DNA of 64,000 nt, taken from assembly GCF_030272615.1 (NCBI RefSeq), contig NC_081414.1, positions 1,739,501 through 1,803,500 of the forward strand. Reading direction: 5' to 3'. Position numbers and translations under genes: made by a program. The stretch is from Cryptomeria japonica. Taxonomy: Eukaryota > Streptophyta > Pinopsida > Cupressales > Cupressaceae. Positions within the stretch are counted from its first letter, which is position 1. Every line of letters starts with the position of its first letter. The notes below the pieces were generated by a model. It worked only from the letters and a program-made list of their open reading frames with translations, was not told the origin of the DNA and did no database searches. This document shows, piece by piece, positions 12,344 through 24,137 of the stretch.

Positions 12344-13414
12344 TGATGAAATTGAAAAGCACTGAGAGGGGGGGGGGTGAATTAGTGACACCAAAAATAA
12401 AACTACTTCAAACACTAACCGGTAGATGAACTTAACAAAACTTTTAAACACAATGCATGTAATCCAAAATGATATAACAACATTCACAATAAGTAAAACA
12501 TCCACCATAACACAAGTGTTTGTATGTGGAAAACCCAAACAGGTAAAAACCATGGTGAGATGGAACTCACAAGATAACTATCTGCAGTAATAGATAACTG
12601 GCTGGTTAGGGTCTACAAAGTGCTCTGCTAGGAGCGAATCTTGTTAGAGATCCCAAATCTTGAATAGAAGCTTATACCCTATGAAAGGTAGTACCCTGTT
12701 AGGAGTAACCTTAGTGGAGGATTTCTGAATCCAAACTAATGGATCACCCTGTTAGAGGATTTAAACAAAGAAGATTGTTAGAGCTTACCCGGTTAGGGGA
12801 TTAATTCTACTGTGATTGTTAAAAACAACAAGATTGGTTTGATCTGTCTAAGTAGCACAATACTTGCTTGATCAGATCCTTCTAAACATATTTAACACTT
12901 CTCTTCTGCATACTCTGCAACTTAATTCTTTTGACTTTTGCACACAACATATCACTTTCATTCATATGAAATAATTCATTGTGATGTCAATAAATAGACA
13001 TTAAGATTTCATGTCAGACCAAAGAAATCATAACACAATTTCCTAGGTGTAGTGTATCTGGTCAAGTGATCATAACTCATCACAAAAATACCACCAAAAT
13101 TTGTCCGTGGGATAACTCATCACGATTTGTAGCAACTCATCACAAAATCAACGAATACAGGTTGGAACAATCAATACCGGTTAGAGTTAAATATATGAAT
13201 GTTATCTTTGAATCTCTTGATATAATCTCCGCTTGATCTTCATGTTGATCTTCATGTACTAGTTAGGGATAAACCTCTTAGTATAACCTTTAGCATACCG
13301 ATTGTAGTATAAACGACTTGAAGTTACATCGGTAGACAATACAAAAATATGTGTGTATGTGTTTCATCAATGACAACATATGATGAATATATTACAATCA
13401 TCATCAAGCCAACA
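12344..13414 (-). repeat. 5' LTR of element C
   Basis: 1071 bp, pairing with 3885-5010. The minus strand starts TGTTGGCTTGATG and ends TTTCATCA. It is followed by the target duplication TTATC. A run of G residues (12366-12375) lies near its 3' end. Confidence 0.93.
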
Positions 13415-15791
13415 TTATCATCCTTTGTCTGATATTCATCTTTGATTTGATTGATGGCTAGTTGAGAATCCCCATAAACTCACAATTTTGTAATTCTCCA
13501 TTCCACAACCATTTTGATTCCTGTGACCAGGGCTTCATATTCAACGATGTTATTGGTGCATGAAAACATGAGTCTATAAGATTGTGGAATTGTGTGCCCT
13601 TTTGGAGTGACGAACAAGATGCCGACACTCAATCCATGTTGTTTATAGGAACCATCAAAGTACAGGGTCCATTATTTCAGTGTGAGGGTAAGGACATCCA
13701 TGTCTGGAAATTCCACCTGCATTGGTTGTTTATCTGGTAGTGGTGCTTCAGCCAGTTGATCTACATCTATCTGTCCTTTGATAGTCTGACACTTTGTGTA
13801 CTGGATATCAAACTCATTGAGAATCATGACCCATTTAGCCAATCGGCTTGTAAGAGCTTCTTTGCCGAGTAAATACTTGAGAGTATCAATCTTTGCTACC
13901 AACTTGATTGTGTGATCTAGCATGTAGTGGCAGAACGTTTGAGAGGCGAATACCATAGCTAAGGAAGCCTTCTTAATGAATGTATAATTTAGCTCATATC
14001 CATTTAATGTTCTGCTGATGTAATATATAGCTCGTTCCTTGCCTTCTTGATATTATTATTTTATAAGTGCCCCCAATGATATTTCTGTTATGGAGATGTA
14101 GAGGATGAGCGACTTCCCTACTATTGGTAATAGTAGAACTGGTAGATTCATTAGATATTGCTTGAGTTGGTAGAATGATTCCACACACTTGGCTTCCCAT
14201 TTGAAAGGTATATTCTTATCTAGAAGATGATTGAATTGTAGACTTTTATCTGCTAGTTGGGCTATGAATCGCCTGATAGACTGCATCCCTCCTTGTAAAA
14301 ATTAGAGTTGGCTAATGTTCCTAGGAGGTGGCATCTCCATGATGGCCTGTACCTTCGCTGGATCTACTTCAATGCCCTTTGCGGACACAATGTAGCCTAA
14401 TAGTTTTCCTGATGTGACCCCAAAGACACACTGCTTAGGGTTGAGTCTAACCTTGAACTATTCCAATCTTTGGAAGATTTTATCTAATATGCCCAGATGT
14501 TCTGCCTGGGTGTATGATTTAGCCAGTAAATCATCCACATAGTCCTCCATGAAGGTATGCATCATATCATGGAAGATTGTTGTCATGGCTCTTTGATAAG
14601 TTTCCCTAGCATTATTTAAGCCAAAAGGCATGATGTTCCAATAATACATTCCCCATGGACAGGTGAACATAGTTTTATCTTGATCTTCTGGGGCAATTTT
14701 GATTTGATTATAGCCAGAGAAACCATCCATTAATGATAACATTGTGTGGCCTACTGTTAGATCCACAATTATGTTGATGTTGGGCAAAGGAAAGTCATCC
14801 TTTGGATAGGATTTGTTGACATCTCTAAAATTTGTATATATTCTGATGTTTTCGTTAGGTTTTGAATCTGGAACAATGTTTGAAATCCATTTAGCATAGT
14901 CTATAGGTCGAATGAATCCGACGTCTAATAACTTCTTTAGTTTAGATTTGACCAACAAAGCCACATGTGGGTTCATCTTTCTTAACTTCTATTTGAGTGG
15001 CTTAGCTCCTGGAGTGATGGACAAATGATGCATGATCAGGTTCGGATCTATTCGAGGCATATTTGCATAGGATCAAGCAAAATTGATTTTCTTTTCTTGA
15101 TAGAATTTGATAAAATTTGGTTGCTCTTCTGCTAGGTGTATGGCTTTGATTGTTGTTTCTATACCGATATTTACTGATTGAGTGGGCTCGATTAATATGG
15201 GTGACCTCTCTTGGTAATGTTCAAGAAGAGTGTCAAGTCTCCCAACCTTAGGTTCCTCAAAAAGGTTTTCACCCGTAGATGCGTCCTTTATTTTTACTTT
15301 TTTATGATATAATACTGCCATTGATTGATTTTCAGTATTACACCCTTTGTTTCTTTCATTTTTGTGACTGAGAGACTTGGCACTCCCCTGATTGCAGATA
15401 TCATTATTTTATTCACTGATAGAGCACATTTACAGATTGGTTGTACATAGATAATGGACAATGGATTCATCATCTAGGAAAATGGGTATATCATGGTGTT
15501 CAGGTTCTTCCTAGACTATCAAATCGAGAAATATGAGCGGTAGAGAGTCATTTGGTGAGTCAAGATCAGGTGCAGTAAGTGTTATGATAGAGGTAGCGTT
15601 AAAGTTGTTTGGTATGCTAGTTAGTTTAATGATATTGTCAAGGTCTTCGATGGTATCATCTTTGATGTATACTTGTTTGTATTGTTGCAACTCATTCTCT
15701 TTAGCCTCGTAGATATGTCATGGTCCAAATTCAAGTGATAGAGACTCTGTGCCTTGTCCCTCTTGAGAAAGGGGTGTGTGTGAATGGATAG
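13415..15791 (-). pseudogene. Element B reverse transcriptase and RNase H region
   Basis: This is the middle piece of B, between insertions C and A. From 15791 down: the linker after the G-patch region, then the RT with FIRPIDYAKWIS, LSLMDGFSGYNQI, MPFGLNNA and the catalytic EDYVDDLL (about 14520-14545). The gypsy RNase H follows (KLVAKIDTLKYLL, about 13870-13900), then the start of the archaeal-type second RNase H up to 13415. Frame agreement at both borders with pieces 3884 and 34694 shows it is one element. Stops are present (e.g. between 14286 and 14056). The normal function is copying element RNA into cDNA. Confidence 0.9.
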
Positions 15792-16566
15792 TGTATACGG
15801 TGAAAATGGATAACAATAATAACAATATTGAAAGACTAAATAGATTCAACCACAAAACCCTAGCCTAACAACAACAAAGATCCACCATAACATATGAAGA
15901 TTACCTAAGACAATACAAATAAAATGAAATCACAAAGATTATACCATCACATGTCCAATAGGGTTTGGATCTCCATTCTTCCTATCTCCATTGATCTTGC
16001 TTGATATATTTGCTCTCAGATTTTATGTGCACAAGAGCTCAACAAAGAACGGAATGTGGTTGCAAGTAGGATCGCATATGAAAAGCGTAGTGTAGTCAAG
16101 TAGTCAGGTAGTTAGGGTTTGATAATGAAGGAAGCATCTCCTTATATAGAAGACACCATAAGAAATGGAGGGATAAGATTGAGAGGTGTAAAAGGAGGTC
16201 GGCTATGATTAGAGGGTAGGTAAAGAAAATAATAAAATAATGAAAGGGGGTAGGTAGTGTATGAATTAAGAGATGAATGACATGTGTCATGGGTAGAAAA
16301 GGCTAATGAATTAATTAAATAAATAAAGATTTATTTAATTAATAGAGGAAGTGGGATAATTAAATAAATAAAATATTTATTTAATTCAGGAAAAGGATGA
16401 TTTAAATAAATAAATGTATTTATTTAAATGAGAAATAAGGCTAGAAGAGGATAAATGAATTAATTAAATAAATAAGGATTTATTTAATTAATAGATGAAT
16501 TAGGCTAAAGTAATTAAATAAATAAAATATTTATTTAATTAGACATGACAATTTTAGGTGTCTACA
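15792..16566 (-). repeat. 3' LTR of element A
   Basis: 775 bp. The minus strand starts TGTAGACACCTAAAATTGTC and ends CCGTATACA. A TATA-like TCTATATAAGG lies on the minus strand (about 16141-16151). Near its 5' end (16300-16550) five short A/T palindromes built on TTAAATAAATAAA...TTTATTTAA lie in series. Short open frames in it are not genes. Confidence 0.96.
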
Positions 16567-16580
16567 TTTTGCCCTTCTTT
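16567..16580 (-). other. Polypurine tract of element A
   Basis: The minus strand reads AAAGAAGGGCAAAA immediately before the 3' LTR's TGTAGAC. This is the expected plus-strand primer site. Confidence 0.85.
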
Positions 16581-16817
16581 GAGACAATGCGGCTTGTCGC
16601 GTTGTTTCAAAGAAGATAATATGAACTGATACAAAGTTGCCCCAAGATGGGAATGATATGCCCCCTTGAGAGATTGGATGAAAATGTCTAAAAAGATTGC
16701 AGACAATCTCTCGATAAGAAAGAATGGCTAGAATGGACTGACCGGATAGAGTGACAGAGTCACGGGATAAAGAAGACTAACTCGGGAAACAAGGGCTAGG
16801 ACTAAGGCTAGGGAAGT

Positions 16818-16827
16818 CTATAAATAG
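16818..16827 (+). promoter_or_regulatory. TATA box of the antisense PMD gene
   Basis: CTATAAATAG lies 250 bp inside the 3' LTR on the plus strand, opposite to the retroelement. A start site about 30 bp on would fall near 16850, with the first useful ATG at 16921. It is the right distance from a well-formed exon 1, so I read it as the promoter of the PMD cassette; no transcript data are available. Confidence 0.65.
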
Positions 16828-17094
16828 ACCATGAGGGGAAAACATCCTCATTGTCATCCACACCTTCAAGAGATCAAAGTGCAGAGCGAGATAGAGCAGC
16901 AATAGTCAGCAGCAGTGGCAATGGTTCACAGATTCGATCGCGTTTGCCGATTTCAGAGGCCAGCAGAGGCAGAAGAGCCGGTGAGTACCACAAAACCTCC
17001 TTGTACTTTGTTGTAATAATTGTTGTCATAAATGCATGCTAGGTAGTGCAATAAATGCACTTTTAGGATAATGTAAAAAATGTCCAAAAACATG

Positions 17095-17335
17095 TAGGCG
17101 CATCTGTGCTGGTGCCAGGCACGTCTATGCCGGAAAAGGCGTCTGTGTAGGATGTGATCGCGTCTACGTTGTGCAGGCGCATTTGTGCTAGGCAGGCACG
17201 TTTGTGTCTTTTAGGCGTGTCTATGTAGATCATAGACACATATGTGTCTTTCAGGTGCGTCTGTGCTAGGCAAGCATGTTTATGCAGTCTCTAAGTGCTT
17301 TTATGTCATGAAAGCGCATTTGTGTCCAAAAATGT
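17095..17335 (+). repeat. Iterated GCGTCTGTG-type motif in PMD intron
   Basis: About eleven degenerate copies: GGCGTCTGTG, GCGCATCTGTG, TCGCGTCTACG, GCACGTTTGTG, GTGCGTCTGTG and others, spaced roughly 20-25 bp. The same motif, reverse-complemented on the plus strand, is iterated in A's gag leader (32150-33810). Confidence 0.8.
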
Positions 17336-17559
17336 GAATTTGTGTCTTCTAGGTCAAATCGGCAGTTCTGTGATGAACATATGTTGTCGATTGGATAAGC
17401 TGCTGTGAGGATACACTCAAGCAGGTCCTCTAGGGAAGACTAGGATAGCAAATAGGGCTAAGATTGACAATTCTGTGATAGAACATACGTTGCCAATTAG
17501 GAAACTACTCAAGAGGATTCACTCAAGCAGAGGCCCTAGGATAGGATAAATCAAGGCAC

Positions 17560-17880
17560 TTTGTGATGAACAGTGAGTACCAAGACATAGTACTTTATGA
17601 TGAACAGGGAGTACCAGTAGGAGCAACACTTTGTGATGAACAGTGAGTGCAAATGTGAGCAGCACTTTGTGATGAACAGGGAGTGCCAAACACATAGTAC
17701 TTTGTGATGAACATGGAGTACCACTAGGATAGAAGCAACACTTTGTGATGAACAATGAGTGTCACTAGGATAGAAGCAACACTTTGTGATGAACAGTGAG
17801 TGTCACTAGGATAGAGTACCATATGCAATTAGATAAAAAAGTAGCATTTTGTGATGAACAGTGAATGCCACTAGGACTGA
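17560..17880 (+). repeat. Tandem array with CTTTGTGATGAACAG core
   Basis: About eight or nine units of roughly 30-50 bp. Each carries an ACTTTGTGATGAACAGTGAG-like core and a variable spacer such as TGCCACTAGGATAG. Two earlier, looser copies (TTCTGTGATGAACATATGTT, TTCTGTGATAGAACATACG) occur at about 17365 and 17470. Confidence 0.85.
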
Positions 17881-18888
17881 TATGATTGATTTGCTTGACT
17901 GCAGGAGTATTTGCCTATGTTGGAGTCACGAGAGAGATTCCAATCGACTCAAAGGTTGCGACTAGAGTTGACGTTCGAGGAAAGAGCTGCCATTGAGGGT
18001 ATGGGTCTATGCCATATTTTGTATGTGCCTGAGTTTCGGGCGAACATGAGTTTGCTGACTGCGCTAGCTAAGAGATGGCACTCAGAGACGTGCACGTTCC
18101 ATTTGCCGATGGGTGAGATGACAGTCACCTTGGAGGATGTATACTGGATTCTGAGGATACCGATTGATGGGGAGTTAGTACCCTATGATCGAGACGGAGA
18201 CAGGGATGCCCTGAGATGAGTATTCCGAGACCTAGGACTGGATATGAGGGTAGGACATGTCGCATGGGACACCATGACAGCTACAGGATTAGCACTACCA
18301 GCAGTGCTAGGAGGAGTGATCAGTGGGTTCCTATGTCTTGATAGGGCGACACGAGGGTTGGCTCTGGGCTGGGGGAGCACCTTGGAGATGCTGGTTACAC
18401 AACACACCAGATATGCCTGGGGACCGTGTGTGCTGGCGCACTTGTATTACAAGCTGCATCAGTTTGTCTATCATGGATCCGTAGGATTGGGCTGCAGGGT
18501 TACATTGCTACAGGTGTGGGCATACGAGCATCTGCCAGTGACATGACCTATACACTTTAGGGGCAGGGGGCATGGATGCAGCTTTGTTCATTTATACGAC
18601 ATGATTACATTGCAGCCACAGATTGGCAGATTGGAGTACTGGCATCGAGTCTTGGATGAATTCGACATGGTGATATGGAGGCCGTACCTTGGGTGCGAGC
18701 AGTGGGAGGATGATGCAGTAGAGTTACCATACACCTTCCGAAGTAGATATTTGATTGGGTGGATGCCATATGTATTGGAGAGGCAGCTAGTGGATAGAGT
18801 GGGTAGATAGTTTGGCAGGATTCAGCGGATGTCACGGGGCTCAGTGGTGCAGGAGCACCTGAGCACCTGAATGCTCAAATCACAGCAA

Positions 18889-21151
18889 GTATAGCATTTT
18901 GTTGCAAATTAAGCATGTGTGTTTATTTTATGCTTCTAGTAGGTTTAATAGGTTTTTTTTGTGGTGTAATGAGGTTTGGAACTCATTTTGTTTAAGAGTC
19001 TCCAAGATTTTTGGTTTTTGCTCAGTGGGCCAAAAATTGTCAATTTTGGGTCCAAATGAGCATTTTTGAATTTTTTTTTTGTTGTAAAGCCTTGAAAAGA
19101 ATTGGAGCATGTTTATTTAGTGTTTCAAAATTATGTTGAGTCATTGGGTTGAGTGCCAAGTCACCGGAAGTCAAAATGCAATTTTTGAGCAACAAAAGTT
19201 GTCAAAAAGTTGTAAAAAGTGTCAAAAAAGTGGTTTTTGGTGGTTTTGGTTAGTTCCAGCCTATACCTGTCCATAAAAGGACTTCAAAAAGTTGGCACAT
19301 GTATATAAACCATGTTCCAATCATTGTATGGGTTGTTCATTTTGGAAAATTAAGAAAAATACTTATTTTGCTCTCATTTTTGTGAGTTTTTAACTAGTTT
19401 TCTGCACTTTTGAGAGTACAGTCCGTACCATGGCTCCATGAGTCCGTACTACTCCTATTTTTGATTTGTTTTATCTCTCTTGATGTTTGGGTAGTGATCT
19501 CTAATATTTTCTTCGGGTTTGGAACAAGTTTTGTTTGAAGTGCTATTGAGAAAGGCATTGTTTTGTGGTTCCAATGGAAGATCATTCATGGTCCAACTAA
19601 TTTCTTCAAAGTTTCTTCTTCCATGGCTTTGAGAGAATTTGTTGGATCTGTACATACTGTACCATACATCCATTTTCCTTTTCCAGCAATGTACAAGTGT
19701 TTGTAAACCCATGGCAAGTATGTGGAGTGAGCAACTTGGCTTGGGTATCCTTAAAGTTGTTTGAATGGTACTTTGTTATTCATAGCACTGTACTTTGATA
19801 GTTTGATGAAGAATTAAGTTGGCAAGAGTCTTCATTGTATTCCACCATCCTTGTCTCTTTCATGACTTGGTTGGTTACAAGAAGAAAAGGTGTAAACAGA
19901 CTGAAAGACAGTGTGTCACTGTTTCACTGTTAAAACCTCAGTGCCAACCTCTCTCAAGGACAACATGGAATGATGGATTCCTTTGTTTATGCATCATGGA
20001 ATGTTTTTGTAAATGTATTCAATGTTAAGAAGGCAAGATACACACTTTGGTTGTAAAGGACCTAAATAAGGATCCTAGAAAGGTGTATTTTCTGTCATAG
20101 TCTCATAATGCTGCCATGCCTTGTGGCATCTTTCAAGTGTACAAATTAAAAGATATTTGAAGAGATTATATGTATTTTTTTTTGCCTTGCCATTAAAACC
20201 TTTTGCAGGCTAGGGACAGAGTAAAGAAGCAAACAAAACAAAGAAAGGAAGTTGCTGTCAAAAATGCACCTTATTGCTGTAAAAAATGCAATGTTGACTG
20301 TGTATGAACAGCAGTTATAAAATCCTTTCTTATTTGCTGTGCATGGTGTTCCAACTGATGTAAACCATTGTTGCATCCCTAATTGACATACTTTCATTTT
20401 ATTTGGTTTATCAATGATCAAAGTGTATGCAAAATCTTAAAAACGTTGCTGTCCCAGTCATCTAGACTGTTTTTCTGTGTAAGGGCAGTAGTGTGGCACT
20501 TGTTTGATATAATGACAATATTAGAAGATAAGTTTTGAATCTTTGGAGGTGTTTGGAATATGTTAAAGCAAGGATTGAAGCATTTAAGTTGGCCTAGTAT
20601 CATGAAGAAAACTTGTAAATTGCAAACCCTCACTAAAACTTTCAAAAACCCTTGAAAAGTGCCTATTTTGTGGGACAACACTAAAACAGTTCGTACAGTA
20701 CTTGCCATATAAAAAATCCTTGAGCTTTCAACATCAAATGACCACATCTCCAAGGGTTTGTCATGAAGTTTAGCAGGCTGAGCAGGGTGAACAATTTTCA
20801 TTAAAAACTAGGGCTAATTCTAGTAGCCTTTTTGGAGCAAATTTGACCAATTCATGAAATCAGTAAGGAAGGGGAAGCAATTGGTTGCTTCAAATCAACA
20901 AAATTGATGAGTAGAGACCTGAGACACCCTACTACAATATCCAAAGCCTTGTATTGAGTCATTTGATCAAATTGACCTTTTGCACCTAGAAAGTTGCTTT
21001 GAGTAACCCTACGTTCTTTGCATCCAATTGAGAAATTTCCATTCTTGGGAAGTGAAGGAAAGTCATCTTACCTTACAGACCTGTCCAGATGCTCAATCAA
21101 TAGATTAATATAATTGAAATCCTTAAAGGAGCAAATAAGATTAGGTAAACC
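18889..21151 (+). other. Putative second intron or insertion in the PMD gene
   Basis: Between the PMD core and its 3' part lie 2.26 kb with no recognisable domain on either strand. It is rich in T runs and AAAGTTGT-type simple sequence. A possible donor is CAA/GTATAG at 18888/18889, which keeps phase 0. Acceptors at 21168 (CCAACAG/TTG, phase 0) or 21461 (CACTCAG/GTA, not phase 0) are both weak. A captured fragment or solo element cannot be excluded. Confidence 0.4.
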
Positions 21152-22306
21152 ATGGTTCTCCAACAGTTGGCCATTCCTGGAAGAGAGGAGATTCATCCAG
21201 TTGGACAACCAAACTTGTTCATTTTTGGTGACACTCAAGAGGACCTCATTTCAGACTTGAATGCCTTAGCATGGAAGGTAAGGAGGAGTGATGTACAATA
21301 CAATAGGGTGCAAGCAGTGTTGAATAGAGAGGAGGAGGTAGGAGAAAGGTTTAGAAGAATCCCATTTGTGCCTAGGGATTGATTTGGGAAGTACATTGAG
21401 AACAAAAGCCCACCAACCTCAAAGAAGATTAACCTTCCTACTATACCTCCTCATCACTCAGGTATGTATGCGCAGATAGTGCGCAACTAGGCACATTTTG
21501 GGCCACTACTATCATATGATCAGGCCATGATGTAGTTGTTAGAGATGGTTCCCTTGCCATGGGATATGTGGCCAGAGATCGAGGATGCAGGGATGGATGC
21601 ATAGTACACTGCATATTGGGTTGAGCATCCCTTCCCACGACTGATAGACCCTAGAGAGCTGATAGATGGGGATGGTGGAGGAGATGACGATGATGACAAA
21701 GATGGTGGGGGCAGAGGCCGATGGAGGAGGTGAGGTGTGGTAGGAGAGAGGAGAGTGGTTCCACGGAGGGAGGGTGGAGAGGAGAGACCAGCTCGGGTGG
21801 TGAGGGGTTGTGGTGGGTTGCCAGTATAGGTGCCAGCAGCACAGGGTCCTAGATAGGTGCAGGGATAGGGACAGGGATAGAGGCAGGTATAGGTACCGAC
21901 ATAGGGATAGGCACAGGCATAGGCACCCATACAGGGGGAGCTACAGGCAGAGGTATAGGGGGCCGAGGTGGAGGAGGATGAGCTAGTTGAACTGAGGGAG
22001 ATCTGCCAGGGATATGTAGATGAGATCTAGGACCTGGAGAGGGAGAGAGATAGACTCAGGGGGCGGCTTAGAGATTCTGAGTGGGAGTGAGATTAGGCTA
22101 TACAACACTACATTGAGGCTGAGACAGCACTGAGGGCTGGGAGGCAAGTGGAAAAGGACACAGGGGCTGGATATGCCTATGTCCTACGGGCAGGGGAGGA
22201 GATCACTTATTGGCGGGATCTCTATTATGGTGCAGTGCTAGCTAATCAGTGGGCCAGGAGCTTTCGGAGACCATCACGTACAATGACGACCACTGGAGGG
22301 AGCTAG

Positions 22307-24137
22307 AGGAGACAGACATCCAGTGGTGGGGTTATGGGTCCTCCACCACCACCAGATAGAGGGGATAGGAGAGATGATCCTGAGGTGGGTCCTTCCAGGG
22401 CTCAGATTCTGTCGAGGCTAGGCGGCTCCAAGGGAGGGAGTTCATCATAGCCGTAGAGGGCTCCCTATGTATCAGTATTGTACCATTTTTGTATGATGAT
22501 GTAGACACCTTCGGGTGATTGTAGCCATATGATTTTGACATCATTGTATCATGACACTTATGATTATATATATGAGATGATTCATCTTTGTGACAGCTAT
22601 ATGCATGTGTACCTATGTGATGAGATGTTTAATGATGTATGTTTTATGTGATGTACATGATGAAATGCAATATTTTTGTTCTTTTATGTTTTAAATATTA
22701 TGCAAATGTGAATGTGAATGTATGAAATGCAAATGAATATGATAATGCAAAAGAACTATTTACATGATAAAAATGTAAGATTGCTAACATGTGTTGCATG
22801 CAGGATGTGATGCAATTGTGATATCAATATGTATGTATGAAATGCTTATATGTGGTAATGCAGGTGCGACTACATGAAATGCAAATATTTTTTTTTGGCA
22901 TGCCATTATACTCAGTCATGTGATAGTAGGCTACGCAGACTCGAGAAGGACGATGGAAGTCAATCAAGAAAGGGGGGATGGAAGATAGAAGATATGAAAG
23001 TGAAAGAACTTCTTGTGCATTATCATCATTGAGCTTTATTATGGCAAGTAGGTTATGACAATTGAGGCATATGTTCGACCCAGAAAGTCATTGTACCCGT
23101 TTGCATGGAGATAAGACAATCACAAACAAAGAATGCCCCAGTTCATACTAGACTCACAGTGTCCTCATATCCTTGGACAAGTCATAGCATTACTAAGAGA
23201 CAATCCACATATAGCAAAGAAAAATAGGTGATGATACCCCATCCTTGCCTTTCTAGTCAAAGACATCCTGGAGATAAAATCTCTAGTCAGAGACATCCCT
23301 GGAAAAGCTAAAAGACATGTCACCAAAAAGATAAAATCAAAATAAAACCAAGACTCAACACCAACATCCACTGTAGTTCTCAAGTTTAGTGTCTCTTGTC
23401 ACTTGTATAAGTCTTATTTGATTGTGGTCACAATGTTTACTTTCACAAAAAGGATAGATAGCACTGAACCATAATGTTGTCTGAGTCTGTTGAAAGATTT
23501 AATTTTTAGAAGCCCATTGTTGCTGTTGTGTCTCATCTGAAACTGACTAAATCCATGAAACTGATACTGTATTGCGGAGAAGACGAAACTTTATTGCAGA
23601 TCTATGATGCAAATGTTGCTTTATTGCGGATTGTGCACGAATAGAAGAAGTGGAAGAAACTATACTCCTCGAAACATGTGATGTTCTCAGTTCCACACCC
23701 ATCACTAGATGTAGGATTTGCCTTAGCCACAGATAGGAGCTGATTTATTATGAATGGAAAGGGGTGAAAAGGAAGGTTTATTATGAATGGCTAACCAATC
23801 TTGGGTAGATCAATAACAAGCCATGATGGGAATGGGTAAGTTTATTATGAATGGATAGGATGTGAGTGTGTGCAAAGTGAAATGATGAAAGTGAATCCTG
23901 AAGGAGGGAGGAGCAATGTCTCTATGCATGGCACTGGTGACCCAATTTTCACCATGGTACTTGCCCAGGGCGCCACTGAAGTGGTTTTCACCGTTGGACA
24001 AAATTATTTCTCTTTACTTTTTTCAATTTTTCAATGTTTTTTGTGTCACAAGGCGCCTGTTTGCCAGGTTTTCACCAAGTAATGATTTTTTGTTTTATGA
24101 TTTTTTTTGTATTTTTGAATTAGGATATTCCGAAGAG
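22307..24137. other. Non-coding region of A between PMD gene and pol end
   Basis: This lies between the two convergent transcription units. The part near 22560-22900 is rich in ATGAAATGCAAATG-like words, resembling B's 1080-1430. No gene is supported. Small frames at 23165-23383 and 23810-24185 lack any domain. Confidence 0.5.

Larger units (their letters stand above)
16981..17904 (+). other. Intron 1 of the PMD gene
   Basis: The donor is CCG/GTGAGT at 16980/16981. The acceptor is TTGCTTGACTGCAG/GAG at 17904/17905. Both flanking exons are in phase 0. The intron is filled by two unrelated repeat arrays (17095-17335 and 17560-17880), with no coding potential. Confidence 0.7.
16921..22306 (+). 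pseudogene. Antisense plant mobile domain (PMD) gene carried by element A
   Basis: Proposed model: exon 1 16921-16980 (ATG plus 19 codons, ending ..EAEEP), intron 1 16981-17904 (GTGAGT...TGCAG), exon 2 17905-18888, an unresolved second intron, then a 3' part about 21152-22306. Exon 2 joins in phase 0 and encodes the PMD core: TFEERAAIEGMGL, LAKRWHSETCTFHLPMGEMT, TLEDVYWILRIPIDGE and LLQVWAYEHLPV. PMD proteins include the Arabidopsis nuclear proteins MAIN/MAIL1 and many transposon-borne copies. The 3' part is Gly/Asp-rich, then Gln-rich, then coiled-coil-like. In-frame TGA at 18217 and 18544, a TAG at 18811 and many TAGs in the Gln-rich stretch mean this copy cannot make full protein. No frameshift is seen within exon 2. 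Confidence 0.8.

Noticed and set aside
16096-16290. Open frame repeated in both LTRs of A (also 34223-34417)
   Set aside because: It lies wholly in LTR non-coding sequence, spans the TATA region and has no domain.
17560-17880. Possible CRISPR-like array of repeats and spacers
   Set aside because: Units are degenerate, spacers are unequal and themselves related, and the context is a plant retroelement.
20418-20801. 127-codon minus-strand frame in the putative second PMD intron
   Set aside because: Low-complexity, no domain, no homologous frame elsewhere in the window.
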